From Incurvaria masculella (lineage: Eukaryota > Arthropoda > Insecta > Lepidoptera > Incurvariidae): a stretch of 64,000 nucleotides of DNA. Location of the stretch: positions 18,494,001-18,558,000 of the forward strand of contig OX335649.1 in assembly GCA_946894095.1 (NCBI GenBank), read 5' to 3'. Shown here one piece after another: positions 51,157 to 63,858 of the stretch (its first letter is position 1; each line of letters opens with the position of its first letter). The position numbers and the translations under genes are program-made. The notes under the pieces were generated by a model. The model was not told the origin of the DNA. It saw nothing but the letters and a program-made list of their open reading frames with translations, and searched no databases.

Positions 51157-51587
51157 GTCGATCGGATTGGCGTAAATGCCAATTTTGGTGACAAATGGAG
51201 TTAGGGGCTCAGAAAATAATCTAAAGTATGTGCGCAGCAAAATGCGACTAAGGGAGGCCGATAAAACTGACATGCCGGCATTGCCTGCTCGACTATTTTC
51301 ATAAACCTACGAGCAAATAACATAAAGTTGGTCCAGCCGCGAAAGTAGATTACGAGTCACGCGCGCACCGCTGTCTGCTGTCTGCACACGAGTCGCCTCC
51401 GCCGCCACCGGTAACGATGTTGTCAATGCTGTCTCGACCTCTCGCCAGCAATACGTTATCGATAATTGACTTTTTTACACTAGAAAGTGTAATGAGCGTT
51501 CTACATCTAGATATATCTCGGTTTTTTACCGATATATATATCTGGGAAGACCGAGACGACAATGAGAAAGTGTCCGTATTTTCCATC

Positions 51588-51760
51588 CTGGGGGTAACTG
51601 GCGTAAGATTTGATCGCGGAATACGACCGATTCTGAACCAATCAGAAGCATTTTGTCATATCTTCTGTGCTCTTATTAGGTAGAATATTTGCACTGCTGA
51701 TTGGTTCAGAATTGATTGAATTCCCTCGCATGTTTTCTCACATTTTACGCCGGTTTAGCA
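51588..51760. mobile_element. Palindromic MITE (GGCGTAAGATGTGAG ends), copy 2
   Basis: Left GGTAACTGGCGTAAGATTTG, right GTTTTCTCACATTTTACGCC; the interior CTGAACCAATCAGAAG / GCTGATTGGTTCAG is a clear inner hairpin. Confidence 0.8.
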
Positions 51761-51764
51761 CCAA

Positions 51765-51832
51765 TTCAGTGTAGCAGTGCTCACAAAGGGAAAGTCCGGG
51801 CTTAGCACCTAGTGGGAATGCGCGTATCGCGA
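51765..51832 (+). repeat. Small SINE-body fragment
   Basis: CAGTGTAGCAGTGCTCACAA, AGGGAAAGTCCGG and GCACCTAGTGGGAATG match the middle of the SINE body; head and tail are absent. Confidence 0.5.
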
Positions 51833-51886
51833 TTGTAGGTGTCGATTTTCAATTGCTAGAGCTATTTGGCACATCTGCTTCCTTTC

Positions 51887-52117
51887 TGCAGGCTTAATCC
51901 TGGAATTCCGTAATCAGGAATCAGGACTCCTGATACTAGAAAACCACTTTTATAGCGTTTTGCAAAGCGATTTTTTCGACGGAAAATGTAAATTTAATTG
52001 AGTAAATTTAAATACTCTCTGGAATCTTATCGTCATGAAAATCTCTTTGAAAACCGCTTTAAAGGCCGTTATATATTCTCAGGATTCCTGATCACGGAAT
52101 TCCAGAATAAGGCCTGC
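51887..52117. mobile_element. Palindromic MITE (GCAGGC...GGAATTCCG ends)
   Basis: GCAGGCTTAATCCTGGAATT and its imperfect complement ATTCCAGAATAAGGCCTGC are the ends; inner arms CCGTAATCAGGAATCAGG / GGATTCCTGATCACGG. Confidence 0.8.
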
Positions 52118-52859
52118 TGATCTGAGGTAGCGACGGATATAAAAACAAGCCTCATTAGCTCTTCTTCAATCAACATTCTCGCGACAGGTCTCTGCAGCAA
52201 GAACTTACCGCTCGCGTCTGCCCCGCCGCCGCCAGCGTCACCCTTCATTCATTACTGCTGCTGCTCGTTTGTACGGTACTCATGTTGGAATGTAGCACAA
52301 CATGCTCCTAAGGATTCCGTAAACTCATTGAAATTATCCTTAGCTGATTGAGTACTAGAATTGAGCATGGGAGGACGGGAGTGGCAACCGACGCGGCAGT
52401 TTAAGTGATGATACACTGACGCTAGCGCCGACCGCATTAGATAGAGATGTGTTCGGTTCCAACGAGCATTCTATGTTGGGCTTCCCGAAGATTATTTAGT
52501 TATGTTCGGTGAATATAATTTGCTACTTAAACCTTATATGGTAGGTAGAAGAACATTTTTTTATTTTATTTTTTTACTTTTTGAATTATTAATTTTTTTA
52601 ATGTATGGAAAATGTCCTGTTTCGACCATGTTCAAATGCGAATATCTCGTAAATTACTGGTCATATATTTTAATGAGGTTTTCACCATTTAAGAGGATAA
52701 TGAGGTGATCAATGGCTCGTACCTGTTTCCTCCTGCATGTCGATAAGCATGTTATACCCCCAAAAACACCCAAAATGTGTTATAAGTTGGCTTACCAACC
52801 TTTCTTTTAAGACAGTCAGCACGTGTTTATTGGAATACAAAACGTTTTTGTTTTGTGGT

Positions 52860-52865
52860 TTTATT
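52860..52865 (-). terminator. Poly(A) signal of the EcKinase-like gene
   Basis: AATAAA on the minus strand 11 nt after the stop codon; a second AATAAA is at 52826-52831. Confidence 0.5.
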
Positions 52866-52875
52866 TTATAGTTTT

Positions 52876-53349
52876 CTATTTCTTTCCCGTGCTATCAGAA
52901 CAATCAATATTGTCCAGAGAAATTCCTTCTTCCTTCAAATATCCCCACCTTACAAAGTCTCTGACGATCCCATTAACCCTTTCCACAAATGCCTCGCTGG
53001 GCTTGTAGGCTTCTTGTTCCTCTGCATTCAACGCTTCTAGCGATTTGACATCACTGGGATCCACCAGTACAATGGCTAACATGTAAAGACCTACCTCTAA
53101 GCCATACATCAATTTATCTTTCAAATCGGAGTAGAAAGAGTTTTTCGGATAAATATCGTTGACGTCCAGCGACAGCAACTTGAGTTGGGTCGTGAGAGTG
53201 GAGTGATAGTGCTCGAAGTAGTCCTCGTAGTGATCGCGACGGAACGCCTCGTCGGAACCAGAGAAGAGGAAGTACAGGAGATCCGTAAGCGGACTGCCAC
53301 AGCGCACGGTCTGGTAGTCAATTGGCTTGAGTGCAACAACTTCTTGATC
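52876..53349 (-). CDS. EcKinase-like exon 2
   Basis: Acceptor tctaattccag|GAT. It reads DQEVVALKPIDYQTVRCGSP, then LTDLLYFLFSGSDEAFRRDH and the helical C-terminal part to STGKK, TAG at 52876-52878. The conserved DxQ and GSPxxDLLYF follow the exon 1 loop exactly, which confirms the join. Confidence 0.95.
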   Translation of the reverse strand, partial: DQEVVALKPIDYQTVRCGSPLTDLLYFLFSGSDEAFRRDHYEDYFEHYHSTLTTQLKLLSLDVNDIYPKNSFYSDLKDKLMYGLEVGLYMLAIVLVDPSDVKSLEALNAEEQEAYKPSEAFVERVNGIVRDFVRWGYLKEEGISLDNIDCSDSTGKK

Positions 53350-55378
53350 CTGGAATTAGAACAGCCTTACTTTAAGGTGTGAAAGGCGACATCTACACTT
53401 TCGCATTGTAATCCGATTTTAAAGTCACGAGATGGGATTGAATTTGAAGGTTAATACAATAAAACCGTAACTATTTCATGCATACTAATCATAGAGCTAC
53501 CATTTTTTCTTACCACACGTCTCAAGTAAGTGGAATAACGTGAAATAGTACCGGTGTATGCAAGTGACTGGTAGGGATGTTTTGGATTTAATTCAATCAG
53601 TATGGATCGTGTACTTGACTTGACTTTGTTTGATTATACCATATAACATGACATATGTTTCACAGTTTCAACGTTTTCTTTATGTGATCGTAGGTTTTTT
53701 GATCAGTCCACAAAATAATATAAGACACCTAGGTACTTTGTCTATTTCTAGCTATTTCAATACCATTTTTTTGAACTCTATGGCATCTGGTGTAGTGTAA
53801 TGACTTGTTGTGTATTTTGTTGCGTTACTATGCTTGTTATTGTGTCATTATGCTCTAAATAAATAAATAAATATTCAGATAAATAAAATATACAATCTAG
53901 GTATTGTTTACAATTTAGGTATGTTTATTGTTTTACGAATATTCAATAGAACTGAATATTCGTGAAATTATGCACACAAACACAAGAAGAGTTTTGATTT
54001 TCGAAAGATTAGTTCTGTAACTAACACTTGTTGCTAATTTAAAAATAAACCAATTAACCAGATACTGTGGGCGAGAGAAGGCAAACATTTTAAATGAATG
54101 GTGTGAATTCATAGGAAAATCTATAGAACTATGTTTGTTTAGATTTTCACTGTTGTTCGACATATTCGACATATTATTTTACGTTTACGGATAAACAATG
54201 TTCAATGTTCAGTGTGTGTGAATCCTGATGATGTCCACAGCGTGGTGGACGAAACGTCGAGCTAAATAAGTAAGCTGAACACTGTATGCATGTGTATAGA
54301 AGTGAAACTAATTTCCAAGAAATAAATGGGAACGAATGTTTGCAGGAGGAAACAACTAAACTATAATCTTGAAATATTTGATTTACAAAATGAGTTTTAG
54401 CCCCGATTGCACGAAGAGACGGCCGAGTTAATCAATGTTCAAACACGTCACTTTTAGTGAACCGCATGGAGTTCCTTCTATACTGTCCATACAAAGTTAC
54501 GTATTCAATCGTACGTTGACGTTTATTTAGATTTTTTGTCCTTTCGTGCATTCGGCCCTTAGTATGGGAATATGATGTAAATGTAATCATACCTTGTATT
54601 TAACCATGAGATTGCTCATGCGATAGTCCGAGTGCGTCAAAACACATATATTCGAAGGCTCGCTTAAGTAACTAGTATTTATAAATAAATTATTTGAATT
54701 ATCTTCGATGAACTTTTTGATTCTATCGTGGTTTTCTGGCTCTACAATTTCAAGAGCACCAGGCAGAGTACTCTTAATTGATTCCTTCATTCCTACTAGA
54801 TTATTTTTAAAAGCGCTTTTTTGGTTCCGAATCACTTCTTCAAAAAGGTTAGGATTTTCCTTTTTAAGCGCGAAAGACAGGGCGTGAAACTTAGCAAGCT
54901 CCTCGACTGCAGCCTTAGCATACTTCCAGTCGATAGGTTTGAATCTGTCAAACAGTTCAAATCCCTGCGCTGTTAAATTTTCCAGAACGATCAATTCCTC
55001 CATTTTCTTTATATTTGAGCCATAGTATTTAGGGAAATTAAATCTGTTCCCCGCGGGGACTGCATATTTCTCCTGTAGATCGTGGAAAGTATCTACTATT
55101 GTTGTATACACAAACACTTCACACTTGTACATTTCGTTAACGGGTACCATTGCCCTGAGCTGCTCCGATGCATTTGAAACTTTGAGAAATAACTTCAATG
55201 CATCTAAACCATCTTCAACCACATTTACCAAGTATAGATCTCCCAAAAAATTTGCACCGTTCGATGTAATCGCTTTGGTTTTTATATTGAAGTTCTTGAA
55301 ACCTTCTTGCAATGCGATCGTGCTCACTTCTCTCTCAATGCGAAAAATGACGTCGTTATTTCCACTTGCACTCTCCAT
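52876..55378 (-). CDS. Ecdysteroid-kinase-like (CHK/EcKinase family) protein
   Basis: Two exons, complement of 54593-55378 and 52876-53349, join in phase 0 to 419 residues, the usual length for this insect family. These cytosolic enzymes resemble aminoglycoside and choline kinases; some phosphorylate ecdysteroids, others are linked to detoxification. Visible landmarks: LKLFLKVSN with the likely ATP-binding Lys near 66, NEMYKCEVFVY near 81-91, FPKYYGS, the LENLTAQGFELFDRFKPIDW segment, LAKFHALSF, the catalytic loop H249-S-D251-YRMSN256 and the metal-binding D273-Y-Q, then RCGSPLTDLLYFLFSGSD. The loop is HSD rather than HGD and the metal motif DYQ rather than DFQ. The start is the ATG at 55378; upstream in-frame codons lack an ATG. 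AATAAA lies 11 nt past the stop. The exact substrate is unknown. Confidence 0.92.
54400..54558. mobile_element. 160 bp palindromic MITE, copy 4
   Basis: GCCCCGATTGCACGAAGAG to CTTTCGTGCATTCGGCCC, in the intron of the EcKinase-like gene, 35 bp after its donor site. Confidence 0.85.
54593..55378 (-). CDS. EcKinase-like exon 1
   Basis: It encodes residues 1-262 from MESASGNNDVIFRIEREV to THSDYRMSNLMVKYK, including the N-lobe and catalytic loop. The donor is AAG|GTATGA, phase 0. The 1.24 kb intron contains a 160 bp MITE 35 bp after the donor. Confidence 0.95.
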
Positions 55379-56532
55379 GATTGAAACCGGTGTCACTAGT
55401 GATCAATACTGAAAGAAATACAATTTCAAGTCAGGACACAATCAATTCATTCAAAAGATAGCAATACGTATTATCTAATCAGGAATTGGATGAATTGGTG
55501 ATAGTGTGATAAGTACTTGGTGACATTGGTTCCCAAAACGTTGTTCTCACAATTATTTGCGCTCCATGTAGAAAGCTACTAACGAAGCGTGCTTAAAAAT
55601 ATATGGTCGCCCAGTAAAAATAAAAATGCATATCGAATCAGCATTTCTGGCTTAATGCACGAGCCATCATCGTTCGTGCTAAGCTAAATGTCATCTACTA
55701 CTTATTTCCCTACTTGTTTATTGCAGCGATCTTTTTTTATTAAACTGGATCAAATCATGCGTTTATTTCAGCTTTAACTGTCTACCGAACGGCTTCGAAG
55801 ACCTTGACTTATATAAAAAATTGCATCATTGCTTTATTTTAATCGGCTTAATATGTCGAGGTACAGTAAGCGACACAGCAGGAGTGTGGATTAGAGGAAT
55901 TTGCGAGTGATATACTAAAATGTTACGTAAATAATTATCGATGAGGTTTTTGCTTATAATTATTATTCATGCCAATAATAATATATACATAAAAATAATA
56001 CAGAAATAATATTGTAATCATACTGCAGTCAAGAGGATGTATACGTATATTATATTTTATTCACTTTCAAAATTACTCAAAATCTATAACTATGGTTTTG
56101 CTTCTCTTCCGTACATATGTTCATAACATATTTCAATAACTCACGTGCTTGCCTGTGAATTACTAGATGTTGGTTCATTCGAAGTCGTATTAAAACACGT
56201 GATAAAAAGTATAGCAAAACGAACTGACAGACACGCGGCAAGGCCAAGCACATCACTATGACTGGGAGTTATCGACGCACGCGGGGAACGCAGGGGGAGC
56301 CCCCCGCGTCGCAGCTCATGTCGCACTACTACTTTGTTGCGTACTTTACTTTTTGTGTATTCTATAAATGTATCATCATTTTATGATAAGCATTACAATT
56401 TGGGCAGTAGTTTAGTTATGGCCATGTATATATGGTTGTAAATCCATATGCGTATATAAATATTGTGGTTCAGATTGATTTGATTTTTTTATTTTCGCAT
56501 TTGAAAAATGCATGTTGCTAGGGATTTTTAAA

Positions 56533-56572
56533 ATTGGAAAGGTGTTATAATTTTTTATAACACCTTTCCAAT
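56533..56572. repeat. Perfect hairpin, 18 bp arms, 4 nt loop
   Basis: ATTGGAAAGGTGTTATAA, loop TTTT, TTATAACACCTTTCCAAT. No gene is adjacent. Confidence 0.8.
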
Positions 56573-56761
56573 AAATTTAATATAATTGCAAGTAATTATA
56601 TTAAACTTACCTATTAAAGCATATACACAATATTTTCAAGGTTTCTCTTGTTCCCACTTTAGCTAAACTTTTTCTGAACATCGTCTCACATGAATAAAGA
56701 TGTGTAAATTTATTATTATAAGTTGCACCGCGACAAAAATTCTAAAAAATATTAATGATGT

Positions 56762-56875
56762 CGATAATGTTACGTATTTAATGGATACGACATTACCGTC
56801 ATCTCATTAATTTGAGTTTCAGTGACATCTACAATTGAAGCATTGTAATCAGATTATTTACAAAACTCAAATTAA
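56762..56875. repeat. Copy of the GAGTTTCAGCGACATC repeat, reverse orientation
   Basis: TATTTAATGGATACGACATT, GTCATCTCATTAATTTGAG and TTTCAGTGACATCTAC match the 47660 copy reversed; the second arm is decayed. Confidence 0.65.
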
Positions 56876-59459
56876 TTTAAAGATTTCATTCTCTGTCGAC
56901 CAACATGATGATAATAATAACCAGATATTGTGGAACTATTTTACAGAAATATGCGATCATATGTAAAGCCCAGCAATGTTTTATGATGACGATACAATCT
57001 GAAAAAGTGTGTTGCATGATCTTGTTCATATCACGATCATAGCAATAGTAGATGATACAGGGGAGCGAGCATACTAAAGAAAGCTTGTAATTATTTTGTG
57101 TTTTTATTTAACGCCTCGAAAGAGTGCACAGACAAGTTGAATACAATCCTATGTGCAGTTTAACACCCGCTTGATCGGACTGTATGTATGTCAATATTAA
57201 CTATTTGACAATTCTATTGATGCTCTGTATTTCATATTTTATGTTGTATTCTGACAATAATATTGAAGCTCTGTATTTTAAATCTAATTTTGTATCCTGG
57301 CAATTCTATTGATGCCCTGTATGTCTCATTTTATCTGTATTCGGACAATTATTACTTTTTTGATGAACTTATTTAGTTACTAATTTATAAACCTTAATCA
57401 AAGCAAGATCTTAATACTGCATATATTAATATTAAGTGTTAGGTTATAACTGTATATACCTAGTTATTAACTTTAAACTTGAAACTTAGATTTTTTCCAT
57501 GGAATAGATTTTCACGACTCCAAGTGTTCCTTATGTGTTCCAAAGGCTGATTTATATACAAATACAAATAAAAACATAAAGCGTAAGAAAAGTAAAATAA
57601 ACTTTGAAAAGGTCGATCAGTAGCCACAGCCACAAATTATCTGTCTTTCTCTCAAGATTAAATTTTAAAATTTAAATTATTATGGTTAGAAAAATAAACC
57701 TTAAGATACTTGCCGAGCCACAAATACAGACATGTTGACAGGTCTCACTCGTGGAAGAACGTTTTATTTATTTTGGCTCGCTGATGGATGACTTGCAAAA
57801 ACGTGCCGATTCGATGCAACTTTTATGCACTCGCTGACGTCTTTGTGTGCACTGCTTCACCAGAAGCACTCGAAGTGTCAAACATGAAATATGAATTGGT
57901 AAACGTGAAGCATTTCAATTATTTATTGTTTGACCACTTACAAATCAGGCGTGGTGTGATGCGATAAAGAATTCGCGCAATAATAATTTCACTTAAAAAT
58001 GCAATAAATGCGAAGCAACTTCACTTTTATTGCTTCAAACCTGAACCATTCTCGATGATGTCTTTTCTGTTGTGAGTCCTAAACGAGAGACGCATAGTGG
58101 TTTTTCTGCTTTCCCATCGTTAACATCTCCTGCAGCGGGAGCACAAATAATTTTATCTGGCCGACAAACTTACGTACATAGTCTTTATCTTGTGTGCGGG
58201 ACACTTGTCGCCAACTGATAGCATAAACAATGTTATGTCGAGTGAGGTTGTCACAATAAACCCACACCATAGACAAATCTCGACAAAGAATAAATTTTGT
58301 CCATTTGTGGAAGCACAAATAAATTTAATCCTACTAATTTGACGTTTGTTGAGGATAATTTTGTCACCACCACCGGGAGGGTGTGTTAAATCCTAGAAGG
58401 AGGTGTTTGTTCGTGTTACGAATATGTGCGTATGTAGTGGCGATGGCACAGGCGTTTCTTAACGTTTTCAAGGTTCAAAGACATGGGAAAAGCGGTAATA
58501 AGAGCGAAAGATGGATGGGTTTGTTTGGGCAAAGACGTTTCCATTCAATCCTTTACTTTCCGTTATAGGAAGTAATCAGGCGGGACGGCTTAAAGCAACG
58601 CTCCAGCTGAACGGGAAAACGAAAAAAGTGCAGAGATTAACGTCACATTGACATTAGATAAACTACAATCCTTCTAATCTAACAAGGCAAATGCGCTAAA
58701 CCAATATTTTTTTATCTAAATTCATTAAAAACGTACTTAATTGTGCATCTATACGAAATTCAATTCGAAATAACTTAGGTGTAGGCGATTTGCAGGAAAT
58801 GGCATTTTGTTTGCCGCTATTCTGTAAAACGCTATTTCTTGCTCCTTGCACTGAATATCATGGAGCAGTCTGCGCGAACACAGCCAGGGTCGGGAGGTTT
58901 AAAGTGACAGTTCTTGTGGACAAAACGGTGGGTGTTGCCACTCTCTATCGAGTTAACACTCGATCTCGATAAATTTATCGAGCTCCCCATTTGTGATATC
59001 ACAGTTGATAAAAATCCTCGACAAAATTTCTTATCCCTCTAGCTCGACAAGTGTCCACTTTCATTTATGCTCCCGCTGCTGGGCTTGTTAGATTGAGACG
59101 TTACTAGTCGGGTGGCATCGCAACTGTTAATTTACAAACGTGATTCTCCATAATAGGCGTCGTTAAACGGCCGCATTACTTAGCTCATTTAGCGATAGCC
59201 TTATCCGATATTCATTGAAAGAGGTCCAATTCTTGGCTCCTGAGCTCAATTTAGATGTAAATTTTAGGCTCTAAGACCATCATAAATTAAATAAAATAAG
59301 CATGTATCATCACTGGTGCCATTTCTGGCTCCCAAGCACCCTACCTCGATTCGCCCAAATAAGGCAGTGATTGGAAACGCAGATAAAAACATTTAGAAAC
59401 TATTTTATGAACGGAAATTTTAAGTTGTATTTAATTAATTTAGATTAACTAAATAGTGA

Positions 59460-59742
59460 TAAACAATTTTTTTAATTGGTCTATGGAGTTACCATCGATT
59501 ACATCCTCAGGCTTTTTTTTCATAATTCTGCTACTCTATTTGTTACAAGAGATATGAAAATTGTACCTTGGATGAGAGTATTTAGTTAAAGTTGGTGTCC
59601 CTGCAAGTTTTTAGAGTGAACATATCGCGGGGCTTTGGACAGTCGTACTTTTCATTTAATATTTTGTACACCTCCATGAGATCACCTCTCTGCGGCCGGT
59701 TCTCTAGTGATAGTAAGTTAAGTATCTTGAGCTATTCTTAGT
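59460..59742 (-). pseudogene. Non-LTR reverse transcriptase C-terminal relic
   Basis: The minus strand reads LLSLENRPQRGDLMEVYKIL then, after frameshifts, SLVTNRVAELWKKS and KPEDVIDGNSIDQLKK. These match the Jockey/CR1 pattern L..LE.RR.RGD.I..YKIL ... NR....WN.LP..VV.A.S...FK. Confidence 0.75.
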
Positions 59743-60186
59743 AGGGCTCGTTACGCAGTTGGCAGCGGATTTTGGTAAACGTCATTGATTTTTTTCTAAA
59801 AGTTAGATATCCCTGATATAGTATGTTTACCAGAGTTGGAAACGTTACTTAAGAACAGGACTTAAGCAACTTTTTAGTATTTCGGCATGCTTTACGTATT
59901 TTTCCCAGCTATAGAATATCTAGTTGCAATAAATAATTTACTGTGCGCTATAAAGACGCGAGAAGAAAACTCGGTCACCCATTTCCTCTTCCAAGCGCAA
60001 CTGTTCGCTACGTCAGTGAACGATCTAATAAAGGCCCCAGACTTTATGGGGACTTGCGGGTGAAGCTCGCAGCGATCTCGCCGATTCAAAATCCAATGGC
60101 CTTCTGAAAAGAGGTGCAACCCGGGTATCCTTTGATTTATATTTATCCTTCGCTTTTGGGAGCTGCCCACACAATCTGGTATATTA

Positions 60187-60487
60187 TGTATTGCTGGCGC
60201 CATTGTAAATTGCTTGCGCGTGGGTTCGTGAATGAGTTTAAGGTCCTTGGAAGCTGGACCCGGCTTAAGAGTTAAGAGAAATTCCGTTTTCAGAATAATG
60301 GTGGATTGCTATAAAAATAATGATATTTACAGTGCCCAGTATTGCTGGCACCATTACAAATTGCTTGCGCGTGGGTTCGTGAATGAGTTTAAGTTCCTTG
60401 GAAGCTGGACCCGGCTTAAGAGTTAAGAGAAATTCCGTTTTCAGAATAATGGTGGATTGCTATAAAACTCATGATATTTATAGTGCA
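60187..60487. repeat. Tandem duplication, two units of about 150 bp
   Basis: TATTGCTGGCGCCATTGTAA through ATGATATTTACAGTGCCC at 60187-60337 is repeated at 60338-60487 with few changes (GCACCATTACAAATTGC). No function is seen. Confidence 0.85.
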
Positions 60488-61270
60488 CAGAGAAGATCTA
60501 TAATGTAGCTTCCAACAGTAGCCATTTACGCGTTAAAGTCCGTTTTTTCCCTGGACGTTGACTCCAAATTTCCAGATTACCGAGTAAAAAGAAATAAGAA
60601 AGTTGTTAATAATCAGTACTTTAACTTATTTCTTTTCCAGTATTGAACCAAGCAAAACATTGAACAAACCATATACACACACACCTAATCTTATTGAAAT
60701 CGATTGCGTGGTACCGGAGATTAGCGTGTACGAACATAGTGACACGTATTTTGGTTGGACGTGGAAGCAAACATTTGGTTGGACGTAGCGTATTATGCAT
60801 TTTTATTGCTATTGAAAAATATTGAAGAATATTTTAATTTTTAATTTTAATTTCAATAATCTTGAAAAAAATTAACGTATCCCTTTCCTTTTATATTTTC
60901 GGCCTAAGTTCTCTTAGTTCACTCACATAAAATAACTGTATTGCAGGAACGAACCTTAAAACAATCACTCAATTTCCACTCATAAAGAATCTCTGGCAAC
61001 ACCCAGCCATTATTTTCAATTATTTGAAAACGCAAAAAACTCAAAGTAATCGCACGGCAACGCGGACGCCTTACGTTGTTTACGCTTACTTCTGCGTAAT
61101 AAAATGCTTCAACCGCCTATTTGTCTTCGGCTTGTCTCAAAAACGTTGTATCCTCATCACTTTCTTGCGAACTCGGATAGAGTGCAGTAAAAACTGTTAT
61201 TTACCCGTCGACTGGTCCATACGTTGTTGAAACTTGACGTTTGGGCCAACTGTAAGTATTATAAAAAAGC

Positions 61271-61595
61271 GGCTCGTAGCTTAGGGGCGCGGGCACTTGC
61301 TTCTATACCAGAGAGCATGGGTTCGATCCCCGCCCCGTTAATGCACCGCTTTGCTTACTCTTCGGAAGTCGGATAAATGCATTTTGTCACAAATGCGAGC
61401 TGTTACATGGTTCGTAATCTATGTTAAACTGTCTGTTAAGCTCGTCCGGGTTGGCATCATCGCATTGGATGTAAAATATGGTCGAAGCGGCAATGACAAA
61501 TTGTCTGTATTTGCCACCCCGTGCAATGTAGCTGTGCTCATAAAGGGAAAGTCCTGCAGTGTGTGGTAGTCCCACCAGTTACATTAAAAAAACTG
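61271..61595 (+). mobile_element. SINE, tRNA-headed subfamily (M)
   Basis: Head GGCTCGTAGCTTAGGGGCGC, B box GGGTTCGATCCCC. The body is shortened near its end, followed by ATTAAAAAAACTG. Confidence 0.85.
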
Positions 61596-62034
61596 AGCAA
61601 AGAGTGTCGCACCAGTTGTTGTCTCTATCATCAGTTTAAATATAATTTTCACTCATTAACCTTCTAAATTTCTCATGGTTAACCTCACTGTTTACTATAA
61701 AATAACGATTTTTTTTTTAAATTTAGTGTGTTGTCAAATATCTGGAGAGGAGAAATCAAGCCATACCAAGATACAAACCGCATCAGGTAGGCGGTACTCA
61801 AGTTGGCGTGTCGCCTTCATGAATTTCAAAAAGCAAAATATCCAAAGTCAATGGGTTTGGAATGTATGATGCCCTATTGGACTAGTTTGTCATCCAGTTT
61901 AGAATTGTATTGCAAACGAAAACATATTCCAAATCGATCCTGCCTTCAAGTTAAAAACTTGTTGTTAGGGTTAAAAACACAAAGACCACGAAAAACAGTC
62001 AGTCAGTCAGCGTGTTTGCGTCTACTACTGGACA

Positions 62035-62346
62035 TTTTTTTTTTAATGTGACTGGACATGGATGGCTAATACCACACCTTCTGTCATGGTATTAGCCCAA
62101 CACACCACATGGGAACATGCCGCTTCGACCATCGTTCATCCAAATGCGATGGTACTAACCCGGGCGGGATGAACCCTACCACCTAGTAAGTAAGGAAGGG
62201 GACCTACAGTTTAACGTGGAATCCGAACCACGGCCAGCCTCTCTTAACGGTCGAATGGTCACCCATCCAAGACCAGACCGGACCCAGCGTTGCTTAACTT
62301 CGGAGAGCGATCGCCGACGTGTCGCGCCACTGGGCCACTGAGCCAC
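62035..62346 (-). mobile_element. SINE, 5S/tRNA chimeric head with internal deletion (N)
   Basis: T-run, GACTGGACATGGATGGC, then a deletion between GGGAAC and GCCGCTTCGACC; intact 5S part CCCAGCGTTGCTTAACTTCG and A box. Confidence 0.88.
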
Positions 62347-62699
62347 ATACGCCTCTCAAAATTTTCTCCAGTCCTCCCGGCCCTCAGCGGTACGGAACCA
62401 CTGCTTGTTGGCGCCAGCGGAGGATCAACTCTTGACAGTGTTATCGGTGGCGTCAATGGAAATGAATTGGAGTTGACAATTCACGAATGTAATATCGAAT
62501 GTTTGATCAATCAATAATGACTAATCGCTGGTAACGACAGAGAGCGCGCTGGCGACACAAGAGACCTCGGCGTTCCAAGAGCCAATTCACAGTTTAAATT
62601 AATTTAAAAAAACTTGCACCGCAACATCCATTTTATCTGCTTCGAACGTGGTGCTAAATTTTATGATATTTCGATTAACTTTGGTTTTATTTGCTATTT

Positions 62700-62895
62700 C
62701 ATTTCATTTATTTGAACTTTTTGGAAATTAACTTCACGGGTTTACATAACATATTTTTCTATCCACATTTATGAAATACACACTTAGATCTAAACAAATC
62801 CTTGGTAGAACAGATTAATAGCATTACAGCATTTATAACATTACAAGTATTCTCTGGAGTAAAAGCCTACGTCAATTTAACCTATGTCAGGTGTA
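62700..62895. repeat. Interspersed repeat, third copy
   Basis: Shares TTTCATTTCATTTATTTGA, CTTCACGGGTTTACATAACA, TCTCTGGAGTAAAAGCC and AGGTGTATAAAG with the 30643 and 44765 copies. It has no insertion at the TTAA occupied by MITE copy 4. Confidence 0.75.
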
Positions 62896-63858
62896 TAAAG
62901 GAATGGAAACATAATAATGTATTAATACACGCCTTACAGAAATACCAAGAACCTAATATTTTATTGAAAAGGTTCAACCATCTTTCAAGATACTTAAAAT
63001 TTATTTTTTGGATAAATGCAAAAATAACTTTAATGAAAACATTGATTTTATCATGTCTTAATAAATGCGTGAAGTAAATGGAACGTCTTTGTCAATTATG
63101 CTAAAACTTTGAGAAATATAACGCACCAATTCATAATATATGTCCAAAATATACTTCCTCAAATGTGAGTGTACGCAAGACTGCCGTCGTAGAAGGCACA
63201 GTGCAAACGTTGCTTAAAACATTGTTTGATTTTATAACGAGTTCTTATGTACACGGTCCGTGTACGTCTGGGTATTCGGTTAGCTACGCATGTAGGGTAA
63301 ATCAAACATTATTCTGAGTGTATATTGACACAGCTACTTAAAATTACTCAATATGCTTATTTAATCACCATATGCTTACGCTATTTTTGACATATCATTA
63401 AATATTACATAAGATCATCTAGATATTAAGAAGAGACTTCATCTAATTTAAGATTCTATTGCTCTACGCACACCTTCGCAGCCTTTAGATTGAAAAAATC
63501 TTTTGTATCGTAATGGATACCGGTGTCCTCATTGAGTCGGTCATACAAAAATGTGTCAAGTTCAGAGTATGGGTAAGAAACTGCCTAGTCAGATGTCACG
63601 AAGTGTATCAAAATCATAAATGTAATTTTATCATTGGAAACATTTATAATTGCGTAGTTTCTTACTCAACACTACCTAACATGCAAAATGACAAATTTTC
63701 CAGCGGCTAGGAATAAATGAAGTATCTAATATCAGAAATGATATGTCCCTATAAGATTGATTATTTCCCCATTGAACATAATAAGCTTTTGAGTCGAAGT
63801 ATTATCGTTCATTCTGTGATCGATTTCTGCATGTTCTTCTGCTTGCGTACAACCACCA
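62896..63858. other. Non-coding gap, nothing recognised
   Basis: AT-rich sequence without homology or obvious repeats. Confidence 0.45.

Larger units (their letters stand above)
55379..59459. other. Upstream of the EcKinase-like gene, mostly unassigned
   Basis: Apart from the repeat at 56762 and hairpin at 56533, no gene or repeat family was recognised. The promoter of the kinase gene should lie at the left edge. Confidence 0.4.

Noticed and set aside
54190..54260. CCTGATGATGTCCACAGCGTGG ... GAAACGTCG motif as a retroelement 3' end
   Set aside because: The motif resembles tails of some retroelements, but it is too short and no coding remnant lies beside it.
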